A DNA stretch of 64,000 nucleotides from Cavia porcellus (Eukaryota > Chordata > Mammalia > Rodentia > Caviidae), in assembly GCF_034190915.1 (NCBI RefSeq), contig NW_026947493.1, positions 47,014,501-47,078,500 of the forward strand. Reading direction: 5' to 3'. The stretch's first letter is position 1. Each line of letters opens with the position of its first letter. Below are positions 21,901 through 33,575 of the stretch, piece after piece. A model generated the notes under the pieces. The model made no database searches. It was not told the DNA's origin and saw nothing but the letters and a program-made list of their open reading frames with translations. The position numbers and the translations under genes are program-made.

Positions 21901-22539
21901 TGTTATTATTAGACAAAAATTGGGAAATGATTTGGAAATACGGGGTACATTGAAGACAGGTAGTAAGAGGTTTCCATGGAAACAAGCCAACGAATCACAA
22001 AACTCATTTTCTGTAAAAAGATAGTTTTATACTATAGCTTTGTATACAGTTTCCAAATCTAATCCATGCCATTTCCCACCAAATTATGCTGGAATTATAG
22101 CTGAACATGTTGGCTAATCTGAGTTTTTATATTTCAATTTGAGCAACTGGAGAATCAGGGAGCAGAGATACCCCTTTAAACATGTTCAGTGAAGGGAAAG
22201 CGTGGGGCTAGGTCCCTCAGCACATTCTCAGGATAGGCCTGGGAAAATGCTGGGAAGGTCTGTACCATGCAGCCACAGCGGTGAGACAGGAAGGATGTGA
22301 GTAGAACCAATTTTGCTCAAAATTTCAGTAGATTCAGATATCTTGGTTCCTCTGTAGAAGCAGATTCAAGGCTAGCTTCCAGCACCACTTGGCTAGAACT
22401 TTTCTGTACATTGGAATCTCAGATAAGATATTTCGGTGGAGAAATTTTGTGAGAGAAGGGCAATGGTTAATAGATATCTATTCTAGGAACAACTTGTTTT
22501 TAAAAATCTAGAGAATTTCTAAGATGATAATAATGACCA

Positions 22540-22720
22540 GAATTTACCAAGTATATAGTTCATTATTCTAACACATTAGAATGTTATTAACATTTGAACC
22601 TTAGGCTTCACTTCAATCTTATGGGATAATGGTTACTATTCTTATGTTCAGAAGAAGAAACTGAGGTACATATAAATTACAACTTGCCCAAAGTCACATT
22701 ATAATTTTTACTTATTCTAA
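22540..22720 (-). mobile_element. MIR SINE relic
   Basis: In minus orientation: the position of the conserved CTTATGGGATAATGGTTACT, then AGAAGAAACTGAGGTACA and CTTGCCCAAAGTCACAT, the complement of the MIR core. Confidence 0.7.
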
Positions 22721-23739
22721 TATAACTAACACTTGGTGTAGGAATGTCTACTGTCATATAACTAGTTCCTGTTGAATGAACGAGTGAATGAGTATATCTA
22801 TGTACCCATAGGAATTCTGGAGAAATATGTGCAACCTGGGGGCAATTAGCCATATATATATAGTATTGGGCAACATTTGTGCTGAGTTTTGCAGATTACA
22901 TTTGAAGGTTTTTGTGTGTACTAAATCTCTATAGAAAAAAGTTTATCAGGGCTGAGTGGTTTTAGAGACTACAGTTTTAATATATCTCTAATAAGTCATT
23001 AGTAGAGAATCGAGTTTCACATTGGCCTATTTACAGTGTAGTTGCACTTTGGCAAGTCCAAGTCCATGGTAGCCACCTGGGTCTTAAGTCCTTCTTTGCT
23101 CTGGAAAAGTGAGACAAAAGCACTCCTGTCTTTCTAAAGCTGACGAAGAACAGACTTCTTCCCTGGAATGGAGCCGAAGGGTAATGTGCCTCTAAGGATT
23201 GCACTGAGTAAACCTTTAGAGCAAGGTGCAGTCAAAACTGATTAAAATCACACCATTTCATAACACTACTTAGAGGCAAAGACATGCACCAGGAAGCTGT
23301 GAAGAAAGAGAGCTGGCTGCACATTGAACAGCAGCTTGGCTCTGTTCTCTTACCCCCTTGAGTTGTTTGTGGAAATAGATTTCTTGATTTGTATGCTAAA
23401 ATTTCAGCTTTCCCTTGGTGTCTAGCTTACTGATAAGATACTTGCAGATGTTTCACAGTTTTCCATTTTGAGATTGGAAGTTCAGATAACATTCCTGTTT
23501 TTTGCTTCCTTGAAAGAAAAAATTTAATGGTGTTTGAAGAAAATTGAGAAAAAGAGAATCATACTTCTTGGAAATTTTCAGTATGTTACCTTTATATAAA
23601 AGTTTCCATTCTCTCTTTGTGGAGTGACATTGTGTTTCCAGGAAGCTGTCTACTGGTGTTTCAATATTCATTTTTTTCTGAGTGGTGATGAAAGGATGGT
23701 TGTTTCTGGAAATTAAAGAAATGTTCATATTATGACTGT
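22721..23739. other. Unique DNA, no gene seen
   Basis: No conserved frame or repeat is recognised. The 91-codon minus-strand frame at 23453-23728 has no family signature. Confidence 0.5.
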
Positions 23740-23935
23740 GTTGCTTAACAATTTGAGGACTTCAGGCAAATCACTTAACATCACTGAACCTCACTTTCCT
23801 TATGTAGAATAGAAATAACAGCTGCTCTATTACCTATAGGGTTGTTTTAAGAATCAAAATAATGGATATGAAAATATTTTGTATCCTGTGAAGATCTTTG
23901 CAAATGTAAAGTACTATTGTTCTTGCCAAGTACTC
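23740..23935 (+). mobile_element. MIR SINE relic
   Basis: AGGCAAATCACTTAACATCA, CCTCACTTTCCTTATGTAG and ATAGGGTTGTTTTAAGAATC match the MIR core in order, one of the better MIR copies here. Confidence 0.75.
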
Positions 23936-24593
23936 CCCCGTTTCTGCAAAGGAAACACTGACGTTTTCCAACCATTAGTTAATCATTTCTCTAGGGCCAC
24001 ACTTGTTCCCAGACAGAACAGGTGTCAGTCTCCATGATGAGATTTGGAGGAAAGTGGAGAAGAAACTCAATAGAGTCTTAAAGTGACCTTCCAGCATGTC
24101 TTCCATCTAAAAGAGGAAGGTTGGTTCAGGCAGAACCATTTTCCTTATGATAGCTCTTCTAGCAAGGCCTCTTTAGAACTATAAACTTATAAGAGAGGCA
24201 TTCCAGGGGTTCAGAATTTACTGTTGAAAATGCTGTTTAGGTATTTGAGAAAACACTAGACACAGGAAGCTCACTTTCTGACCTGTTTTTTTTCCCCTGA
24301 ATCAGGTCATAAAACCCTCATTTGAGAAGTAGCCACCTTGAACGCAGAAAAAAAAAATCTTGACTTTTGAAGACACAGTAGCATAGAGAAAGATGTTTCT
24401 GTTTATTAACATTGGTCATATTCTTTTTCCTAGTCATAGTTTTCCTTGAATACCCATATGCTCATCAAATCTAAACATAAAAATGTGCAAATTTACCTGT
24501 TAATTTCAGTCTTTATTTCTGAAGATTCCTGTCATATAAAATTTATATTAAATGAATTTGCATACTTTTCTCTTAAAAGTTATTCTGTCTTTT
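23936..24593. other. Unique DNA, no gene seen
   Basis: AT-rich sequence without recognisable repeat, coding frame or RNA gene. Confidence 0.5.
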
Positions 24594-24695
24594 AAGGATA
24601 ATAGCTATAGGGGCTGGGGATTTAGCTCAGTGGCATAAGCGCCTGCCTTGCAAGCAGGCAGTCGTGAGTTTGATCCCCGGTACCGATAAAAAAGA

Positions 24696-24730
<35 letters not shown>

Positions 24731-24740
24731 AATAGCTATA
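24594..24740 (+). mobile_element. Young ID-type SINE with perfect 16-bp target-site duplication
   Basis: The body begins at 24610 (GGGGCTGGGGATTTAGCTCA), with A-box-like TAGCTCAGTGG and B-box-like GAGTTTGATCC, then CCCCGGTACCGATAAAAAAG and a run of some 30 A. The flanks AAGGATAATAGCTATA (24594-24609, 24725-24740) are identical. The near-consensus body, unbroken A-tail and perfect duplication make it the most recent-looking insertion in the window. It is transcribable by RNA polymerase III in principle; mobilisation uses L1 ORF2 protein. Confidence 0.95.
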
Positions 24741-27700
24741 AACTTAGAAGTTGGGGAGAAAAATATTTTGTCCCCCCACAACATACAGGGATACTGCAAG
24801 GATATTGTTAGTATATATTTATTATGCATATATTAATTTACTGGACCTAACTATTACTTAATTGTAGAAGAAAATAGAGGTCTATTGGCATATATATCCA
24901 TATAAATTGATTAAAATCAATTTAATTCTTTGTGTTTTAATGTTTTCATAACTTTTAAAAATATGAGCAACAATATTTTGATTAAAATTAATCTTTTTTT
25001 CCATGTCTGATTTCTTCAGGACAGTTTTAGTGGCTTGATTTAAGGTCAAATTTTAGGACAGTTTATCATAATTGGCATGGAAGACTATCTTGGGAAATCA
25101 TTTCATATAATTTGTGAAGAATAGGAATTTTTGTAGTCATAAGTTATACAAACAGAAGATGAAGGACTTTATTCTTCGTATCTAAATCTGCTAATTTTAT
25201 CTAAATTGTTACTCTGATTATATTTAATCTCAAAATATAGAAATATGACTTTCTGTTTGTATGTTATATGAGCATAATACTTATAATTTACATTAAGAAA
25301 AGAAAGGAGTTGTAGGTTCCAATTCTGGTAGCAGGAATATAGTTAGAAAACCACGTTGATTTCCTGGACAGTGAAAGCAGCACTTAGGCACTCAGTGAAA
25401 GTTGGTCTGAGCGTTGAGGTCAGCTGTAGCAGCAAGCAAGACTTGTTTCCTTACATCCTTGTCCACCAGCACCAGATGTAAGAATTTACCTGCTCACATG
25501 ATAGATTCTTACCTCGTGGAGAGGATCAAATTTCAGAACAATTCTTGGGCAGGAAAATTCATAGGTAAGACTACAAGACATTATCAGATAAACAGATTAA
25601 AGTTTTAGGAACCTATGAGAGTTCTTATTTGAGAAAATAAAACAATGAGTATAGTACATGAAACAAAGAGATCAGTAAGTAACATTTCATCATTTAACAG
25701 GAATAATAATAGATGCAATTTCTATCACTGCCTGCTATGTTTGTTGTTTCCCTCCTTTTCATTAGGTTTTATAATTCAGTAATTACAACTGATCTCTCTT
25801 ATTTAGGTCTCTGTGTTTTTTAGCCTAATAATTTTATTCTTAAGTTTTATTATACTGCCTTGACCAAAATGGTTTTTATGGCTCCATAAGCTCAGATCAC
25901 TGTAAGCAATAAATATTTATGGAAAAGACTAAACACGACATATAGATTTGATAATCATCTAATAAGAGATGCATATCTTCTTGCCAAATGTTTGCCCAGC
26001 AAAGACCCAGTGTTGAGTACTAAGTCTATCAAAGTTATATTTTCTTTTTCTGTCTCTCAAAAATTCTATATAGGTGCCATGGCAGACATTTATCCCCAAG
26101 AAACGTAAGAAGGGCAAAACATAGTATCTGATTAATATTTATAATTACATGATGACAGCTGTTTTATAGTCTTTCTGAATTGTGGTATATAGTCTTAGGT
26201 TTTAGTGATTCATTTTAAGTGAAAATCATTCCTGAGAGAAGCAACTCAGGCTACAGGGGCTCCTTAGGGAATCAGGTGCTAACTGGTATTAATAGGGAAG
26301 AACTTGCAAGGCCTTGATGTTACTTAAATTCAGGTTAAAATGTCCAGTATAGGTTCAGTGACAAAAGTATTTTATGTTAAGTCGAATTGAGTTCCATATT
26401 TGTCATGATTCCCAGTTTTCTTTATTGCTTGGATTTCCCTGAATGTGGAAGGCTTTCTTGAAGTTATTCTAGATGTTTTCTTTCTTTTGTCTGAATTATT
26501 TGGTGAATAATAAATTACAACTTGTAGTCCATTACTTGTCCCTGTCTTCTCTACTGATTATATCCTCAGACATCCTTTTTCCCACTGGAGTTTTCAGCAG
26601 AACTTGATAGGTTTTCTCATCCTTACTTCCTTAGGTGGCCTGCTTAAGTATTTTGGAAAATTGTTGGCCTGGACTTTTCTCTGAGTTACATTGTTTGGAA
26701 AGCTGACTTTTTCCTTTTATACCATCCCTCAGAGTTTTCCTGCATATCACAAAACATTTTAAACTCATACTCTTTCAAAGAATGCTGATAATATACTTTA
26801 TCTTGAAAATATATTTTCAGGTTCTAGTTAAAAAGGCATTTCTTTGAAGGATTGGCTCAGTAGTCCTCTTCTCAGCTTTTAGAAATAGCAAGTGCCTGTA
26901 GTTCTTCCAAGGGCCACCTGGAAGAGCTTCTTTTAACCAGGATTCAGTCACTTCTGTACCTCCCAAATTGTACAGTCATGTCTGTGAATGTCATTGCTGT
27001 CATCTAGAATTTTAGTAGATAAGCCATGGGGAAATCTATTAGACACCTGGTTATTTAAAAATCCTTTGAAAATTGAACATTCATTTGTGAGATCCCCAGA
27101 CATGGTATGTTAACAACCCACCTTCCTTCATTGTTTCTCTACCCTTGCCACTACCTTGCTAGAAAAATGGAATTTACTGCAAAAAATCTTTTAAAATGAA
27201 CTATACTTCTTTCAGGACAGTCTGATTTGGTTTTTTTGTAAAGATTTTAAATTAGGCAATGTAGAGTAAACTAATTCATAATGAAATATTATAGTCAGAA
27301 AACTCTTGAGTAGAAGATAAGTACTTTGATAAAACTGAAGTTCTATTATTTACATCTTATTTTTGATCTTTGTTTTCCAAGGGAAGACTATACTGGTTTT
27401 GTGTTGGTTGAGATGTTTGAATAGCAAACTCTTAAATATTGAGTTAACTCTAGCTTAAAAAGTTTGGACTAGTCCTCCAAAGTGTGGATTGTGGAAATCA
27501 GTAGATGAAATTTGAACAAATGAGTTTCATGGTGTGTTAGGAGTTTTATAACATGTTCACTTGCCTGTTTTCTATTATTAGCAAAATGAAACAGGAAACA
27601 TGGACATTTTGGTTTGTCCTAATATTGTTTTCATTCATAAGCATTCTTTATCCAGTGACATAATTAGATAACTGTTTCTTTTTGATAGAAGACATCAATT

Positions 27701-28380
27701 TAGTCTCATTTAATACAGACAAAATGGTTTAAATGTCATAGGTATTTAAATTATCAATAATTTGGTGGCATAGAAACTTGCCTTCTCCAAATATAATGTT
27801 ATTTATATTGATCTACATTATTTCCTCTAAAAATTATAATGGCTCAGGTTGGTAGATGCTTTTGCAGACTTTCTTTTATCAAATATAGAACATCTTTTTT
27901 TCTGAGATAAATTGAGGAATGCTGCAGGTAATGTTATTATATTATTCTCAAATATTGTAAATGTAGAAATGGAGCTTGGCTGTTTAATATATAAAAGGTG
28001 ATGAACATATTTTAAGTAAAAATTCTCATCATTAACATTTAATGTATTTATTTGCAATGATACATTTCTCATCCTATTCTAAGTGTAGTTTAAAAAGAAA
28101 ATTCCTTGAAGTGATTTTTTGAGAATATGTTTTTAAACAAAACTTAATAAGTAAAACAATACAGAATGCAAGTGTGCTTCTTTAACGATCCTTCAACTTT
28201 TAAGATTTGTTGGACATAAAAGCGATACTAATCTGATTAGTAACTGTGATTGAGTAAATCTACTGTAAAAATGGACTGTGTTCTGGTTTATAACATGATA
28301 CCATGAAGTCATTTGAGAACTGCCTCTGTGGAACATAAAAGTCTCTTTGATGGAATATTTATTCCATGATTAAAAATTAT
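24741..28380. other. Unique AT-rich DNA, no gene seen
   Basis: 3.6 kb without a convincing coding frame. A 64-codon frame at 25414-25608 has no recognised motif. I see no RNA gene or young repeat. It is consistent with intron or intergenic DNA. Confidence 0.55.
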
Positions 28381-28394
28381 GTTTATATATAGCT

Positions 28395-28445
28395 TTTATA
28401 CTTATACATATATACATGTATATGTATACATGTACATACATATGT
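28395..28445. repeat. ATAC/ATGT alternating tract
   Basis: A purine-pyrimidine alternating stretch (ATACATATATACATGTATAT and continuation) that could form cruciform or Z-like structure. Confidence 0.8.
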
Positions 28446-28662
28446 CTAAAGTTTGCCTTATTTTTTTCATAATTATGATTTAGTTCTTAGAAAACCAATA
28501 TTTCTTAAAAAACAGTATGACACAGATGAAAACCAAATTTAGATAATAATGTGATTAATGAGTGCTAAGACCAATGATTATCTAATGCTTTAAAAAAACT
28601 TTTTAAATTGCCCACCTCCTGCCTCAAGATATATGAAGATATGTATGGAGATACATATGGAG

Positions 28663-28689
28663 ATACAGATAGATAGATAGATAGATAGT
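28663..28689. repeat. (GATA)n microsatellite
   Basis: About five GATA units preceded by interrupted GATATGTATGGAGATAC copies. Confidence 0.85.
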
Positions 28690-29687
28690 GAAAGTATGAG
28701 AGGAGAAGGAGGAGAGAAATAGAAGAGAACTAGTGTCTGAAAAACTTGTAAGACATTTTACTTATGGTACCTCATTTACTTAGAAGAATAAGTTTGGAAA
28801 GCTTTGTGATGTTGAAAAATCTATTGATTATGTTATAAGACTTGGAAATATCCCTCAAACCTGCCTCGCCTATAGCATATTTTGGTGTATCACGCTAGCA
28901 TGTTAGTACTAACAGATACTTTTTATAAAGCAGAAAAATTCATTTCTTGGCATCTACATATACTGCAGTTGGTCTTTCTATAAAATGCAAAAATCTTTGG
29001 CAGTTTAAACAAAATTCAAAGAAATGTCAGCATTGTTTGTGAATGTATTTATTAAGAAAAAGGTGGTAATTTTCAAAGTATTAATGTATATGAAAACATG
29101 CTAAAAAGGAGTAGTTTTAAATAAAATAAATAAGTGGTTTTAAATAAAGCAAAAAAATAAAATAAGAATTGTTTAATTTGCAGTGTATATGGAACTTAAG
29201 TAGAACATCTCATTTTTATTCCAGTAGGTATGTTAAAATTTCAAATTCATTGGTTTGTCTTGATATATTTTCAAATAAATCCAGTTAATACTTTATTTAT
29301 AAATAAAATCACTTTGTGCTTTTATAATGCTTTCTGCTTTCTTCAGACAAGGTTAATTATTAACAATGTTATAAAAATGTGAGTGTGAACATTCACTTAA
29401 GATATAATAATAGATGAGATGGCAGCTATTAATACAACAAAGTTAGAGTTTTGTTTTAACTTGACTGCTTGGCATTTTCCCCTATTTTTATAGCAAATTT
29501 TGAAAGAATTGACCAATTTTATTTCTTTTTAAATGTTTCAAACAGTATACTGGCTTTTGAGGCAACTCTGTCTTTAAAGATGAAGGTTAATGAAAGTTTT
29601 CAAATAGACCTGTAATATATGATTTTAAAAAGTAGATTTCAAGTATACTTGGGTTTTAGATTCATGATTTAACTGTGAAATCAGTAA

Positions 29688-29689
<2 letters not shown>
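28690..29689. other. Unique AT-rich DNA, no gene seen
   Basis: Very AT-rich, with no frame of note and no recognised repeat. Confidence 0.5.

Positions 29690-29722
<33 letters not shown>
29690..29722. repeat. (AT)n microsatellite
   Basis: About 16 AT dinucleotides. Confidence 0.95.
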
Positions 29723-29725
<3 letters not shown>

Positions 29726-30339
29726 GGTTGACTGTAATAACATGTGATTGTTCTGAGCAAAGAAGAAGGAAGCTGTTAATAGGGATTCTGCATGGAGAAA
29801 GGAGTAAGAGCTTCTAAGGTTTGGAAGGGGGCAGGAGACCATTTAGTTTAATAGCTACTTAAATTAAATTAAACTAAACGTAAACTAGTTTAATGTGTAG
29901 AAAGGACTAGTGAGAGGAAAATAGTACTTGGAAGGGCAGCTGATATTAAAACCACAATAGGTAAGTTATCCCACACTATATTATCGATTGGCTCATCAAC
30001 AGTCTTGAGGATAAAAATTCAAGTTTCCATTTTAAAATCTTTACATGATTAATTTTTCCACCTTCATATGTTTCCCACCTGACAATTTTCAGTTACCAAC
30101 TTTTAAGAGAATTTAAACTGCTTTAGTTGCCAAAGTATTACATCTAGTTTTTTTTTTTTTTCCAAAAAAGGGAAGTTCTTCTTGTGAAAGTCACAACTTT
30201 TACCAACGAAATGAAAACGAGTGGCAGATAGGGTAGTTCCTTGGCATTAATTGTTACATGCACTTGTGGAGCAATTTGTTTACGAAATTAAAAGAATAGA
30301 CTTTTTGCCTAAGTGGCTGAAATCAAATCCTAGCTCCTA

Positions 30340-30660
30340 TATCATATTAGTTTTTCATTGCTGGGACCAAATACCTGACATATACAATTTAAAGGAGGAA
30401 AAAGGTTACTTGAATTGCTCACAGTGTTAGAGGATTCAGTTTATAGTTGCCTGGCTCCATGGCAGGACTATCATGGCAGAAAGGTATTGTGAAGCTTAGT
30501 TTATGGTGGTGGTGATGCAGGGCAGGGGAATAACGCTGGAGAAGAAAGGACTGAGGACCAGAGATATTACCTGAGGAGGTCATTGTGACTCAGCCAGCAT
30601 ACCCAGAAGTGTGCTTAAAAGGTGATTCTGGAGCCAATTAAGCTGACAATCCAGTTTACC
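30340..30660 (-). mobile_element. MaLR-like LTR relic (same family as 43.35 kb)
   Basis: TTTTTCATTGCTGGGACCAA, AGGAGGAAAAAGGTTACTTG and CTCACAGTGTTAGAGGATTC recur, diverged, at 43370-43460 and 45296-45390. Those copies flank MaLR-like internal sequence, so this is probably a solo LTR of the same family. The strand is inferred by analogy with THE1/MST-type LTRs. Exact ends are unclear. Confidence 0.55.
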
Positions 30661-30674
30661 TTTCATATCTACTT

Positions 30675-30745
30675 ACCAAATGTGTGACTGTTTACAAACT
30701 ACTTAATGTTTCTCTGCCTCAGTTTCTTATTTGGGGTGAAGAAAA
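30675..30745 (+). mobile_element. MIR SINE fragment
   Basis: GTGTGACTGTTTACAAACTA followed by CTGCCTCAGTTTCTTATTTG is a short MIR core piece. Confidence 0.5.
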
Positions 30746-30806
30746 TAATAAGACTTTTGAATAAATGAAACACAAAATCATAGGAAAGTCACTGAGAACA
30801 GTGATC

Positions 30807-30976
30807 TGTAGCCTGGCATTGTGGTACATAACTATAGCCCCAGTTACTTGGAAGGCTGGGGTGGCAGGATTGCTTGAGCCCGATCTTCGAAGCCAGCTTG
30901 GTCAGCATAGTGAGACCCTATCTGAAAAGAAAGAAGGAAGGGAGGAAGGAAGGAAGGAAGGAAGCAAAGAAAGAAA
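30807..30976 (+). mobile_element. B1-like (7SL-derived) SINE with GGAA-rich tail
   Basis: GCCTGGCATTGTGGTACATA, ACTTGGAAGGCTGGGGTGGC and GTGAGACCCTATCTGAAAAG follow the B1/Alu-monomer layout. The tail (30928-30976) has become a GGAAGGAAGGAA microsatellite. A tail of the same kind occurs on the 36-kb SINE. Confidence 0.85.
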
Positions 30977-32014
30977 ATAGAACACTCTGCATATGTTAGA
31001 TACAACTATTTTTATTGTATGAGCTTTATATCCCTAAACATCTAAGAATTGTCAGAATCTATTTCAGGTTTAGGAAGTGTAATTTATGGACCAAGGATTC
31101 GATTTAAAGCCTCTTGATATTTTTGAGCTGATTTTTAAAAAAGAAACTTTTGATTTATGTTCCCAAAGCATTTCTGAAAATTCCTGTTTTATTTAACATA
31201 CACTATTATTTATAATTTTGAATTATGGTTAAGTAATGCTAATAACACCATATTACTGCTTTAATTTTCAATTCCTTGGTGACTAAAATGGTTTTCTGTA
31301 AGTTTAGTTTTATTTTGTAAAAGTGCTCATGCCTTACCTATTTTTCTTTGAAGTGTTATGTTTTGCTAACATTTTACAAGAACTTTATTTATTAAGGACA
31401 TTAATCTGTCATACTTATAGTAAATATTTCTTTGCTTTAATTTTATATTACTTATATACAGAAATGTAAAATATTTATGTAGTGAAATTTGTTGATCTCT
31501 CTTTTGTTTGTGATTTCTTTCATTGATAAGTCACTTTCTTAAGATTTATAAAATTTATTCCTGGTTCTGGCTAAACCCTGATTAGTGTGGTAAAGAGATT
31601 TATTTACTCATCAGTTTTAAGGATTGGAGTCATTCTTGTGAGCTTAAGAAATCACTTACCCTAAACCATTAAAATTTGTTATAAAGAGCATAATGAAACT
31701 TTTTAATCAAATATACATTAATAAAACAATCAGATACCCAGTTTTTGCTAATGTAGAATGTTAGAAGCGACAAGATACTTCTAATTTGTGTTCTGTAATT
31801 TTGTTTTACTTCTTAAAACTATCTTATGGCATCGAATAAGGATATTATTGTCACCTTCTTACACACAAATAGCCCCATCTTGGAAGGAGTCTCTTGTGTG
31901 TCTTTGTGTTTTTTCTGTTTATAGAAGAATTAAATGGTAAAGAGTTTAGATTTGAAACTAAATCCTCCAATTCTATAATGTGCTTACTATCCCAAATAAT
32001 GTGTGTGTGTGCAC
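30977..32014. other. Unique AT-rich DNA, no gene seen
   Basis: No coding frame or recognisable repeat, apart from a short GTGTGTGTGTGCACGCGC run at 32001-32018. Confidence 0.5.
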
Positions 32015-32018
32015 GCGC

Positions 32019-32105
32019 ATGTGTATTGGGGAGCAAACCTAAGTGTTGTTGAATGCTAAGCAAGTCCTTTCCCACTGACATACATACTCTCACCCCTCCC
32101 ACCAA
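32019..32105 (-). mobile_element. ID-related tRNA-type SINE fragment
   Basis: On the plus strand it reads TTGGGGAGCAAACCTAAGTG, AATGCTAAGCAAGTCCTTTC, CCACTGACATACATACTCTC. This is the order of a minus-strand ID-related body of the kind found in composite B1-ID SINEs. It is diverged. Confidence 0.6.
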
Positions 32106-32459
32106 AAACATCATAAGAACATAATTTCTTTGAGTTTCACAGTTCCAAATTCTTGCTATCCCAAATATTCTGCTGCAGAAGGGGAGAGGAAATAATACTT
32201 TCTGACTTTATGTTTATGTTTAAAAACTTACAATATTTAAGCCTATATTTAAAATACCTTCAATTTATTTATTTTCCCTTTTTGAGTAACTATATATTTC
32301 AGGTTATTAAAAACTCACCTTTCAGTAAACTTGGCATTTTTTAATTTTATAATTAGTACTGGCTTTTGTCAAATCAGTTGTACATCTTTTTTTTCCCCCC
32401 AAAGATAAAATTTTGTGTTCACATGTCATAAATGTTTAGATCTAGAATGTTTTACACAA

Positions 32460-32610
32460 TCATTGGTTCCTTTGATTCTCAAAATAACATATAAGAGATA
32501 TTATAATTATTTTCTCCATTTTATAAATAAAAGAAACTTGGAGAAGTTACCTAACGTGCCCAAGGCTTTTTGAGTAGTAAATGGCATGGCTGGAACACAG
32601 GTATTTTCCT
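32460..32610 (-). mobile_element. MIR SINE relic
   Basis: CTCCATTTTATAAATAAAAG, GAAACTTGGAGAAGTTACCT and GTGCCCAAGGCTTTTTGAGT are the complement of the MIR core. Confidence 0.7.
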
Positions 32611-33264
32611 GCAGCATCTTCCTGCCTCCCTGAAATTGATAACTGGAATTCTTTTCACCTGTTACAGCCCTGGAGTCAGTGTTTCTTATGTGTCTGAGCA
32701 GCTGTAAATGCACTTCTTGGTTCCTATCCCATAAACCTAATTCCCTCTCAGGGTCATTCTGCACAGCTTGACTTACACATAAAAATTAACTTTTAAGAGG
32801 TTTACTTTAGTTTGATAGCCATCTAATCACTGACCTAGAAAGCAGGTATCCTGAGTGCAATTTCCTTTTTATAAGTGAATACATTGCTTTAGTCTTCTGT
32901 GAGCTCATTCTTATGGAGTATCACATTTACATTACTGTTCCAGACTGGATGAGAGCATAGTGACCTACATACAGTTCTCCAGTCTTCTTGGTCTTCAAAT
33001 TTCCACAAACAACTGGGTCTAGGCATTTATGGGATTTTGACATTGAGTTTTTTTTTTTTTTTTTTTTTGGAGAAAAATAAAAGAAAAATGTAAAATACAT
33101 GACCAAGATAGACATGAATGGCTTTTGAAATAGAAGAAAAGATTTGTAGAAAAGATGAAAGGAGTTGAGTTTTGAAGACATAGCCAAAGGATGACATGAC
33201 TTATAGGATTGATAGTAAAAAGGAATTCTGCTCAAGAGAGGATAAACTGAAAGATAGTTTACTA

Positions 33265-33420
33265 GATGTTTCTGAATGCTAGACAGCTAACTCATTTAAC
33301 TCTCAAACAACCTTGTTAGTAAGGTCTACTTATTATTCCTGATTTACTAATGAAATTTAGAGAGGTTAATAATTTTCCCAAGGTCACAGAGCTAGTAAAC
33401 AGCGGAGCGGATAAACTCTT
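33265..33420 (-). mobile_element. MIR SINE relic
   Basis: CTCATTTAACTCTCAAACAA, TTTAGAGAGGTTAATAATTT and CCCAAGGTCACAGAGCTAGT are a clear minus-strand MIR core. Confidence 0.78.
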
Positions 33421-33449
33421 AACTGAATATACCAGGACTCGCAATTATT

Positions 33450-33575
33450 GTTTACTGCCCATCTCTTCCACAAGAATATAAGCCTCATGAGGGAAAGAAA
33501 ATGTTTGCCTTTTTACTGCTAAATCCCTACTCCCTGCATCAGGGCCTAACAGTTTGTTAAATAGATACTTACAAA
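33450..33575 (+). mobile_element. L2 LINE 3'-end relic
   Basis: ACAAGAATATAAGCCTCATG, AGGGAAAGAAAATGTTTGCC and CATCAGGGCCTAACAGTTTG follow the L2 3' consensus order (AGAATGTAAGCTCCATGAGG...). Confidence 0.7.

Noticed and set aside
24610..24690. A functional tRNA gene
   Set aside because: The tRNA-like boxes are there, but the body is the ID SINE: no complete cloverleaf, an A-rich tail and flanking target-site duplications.
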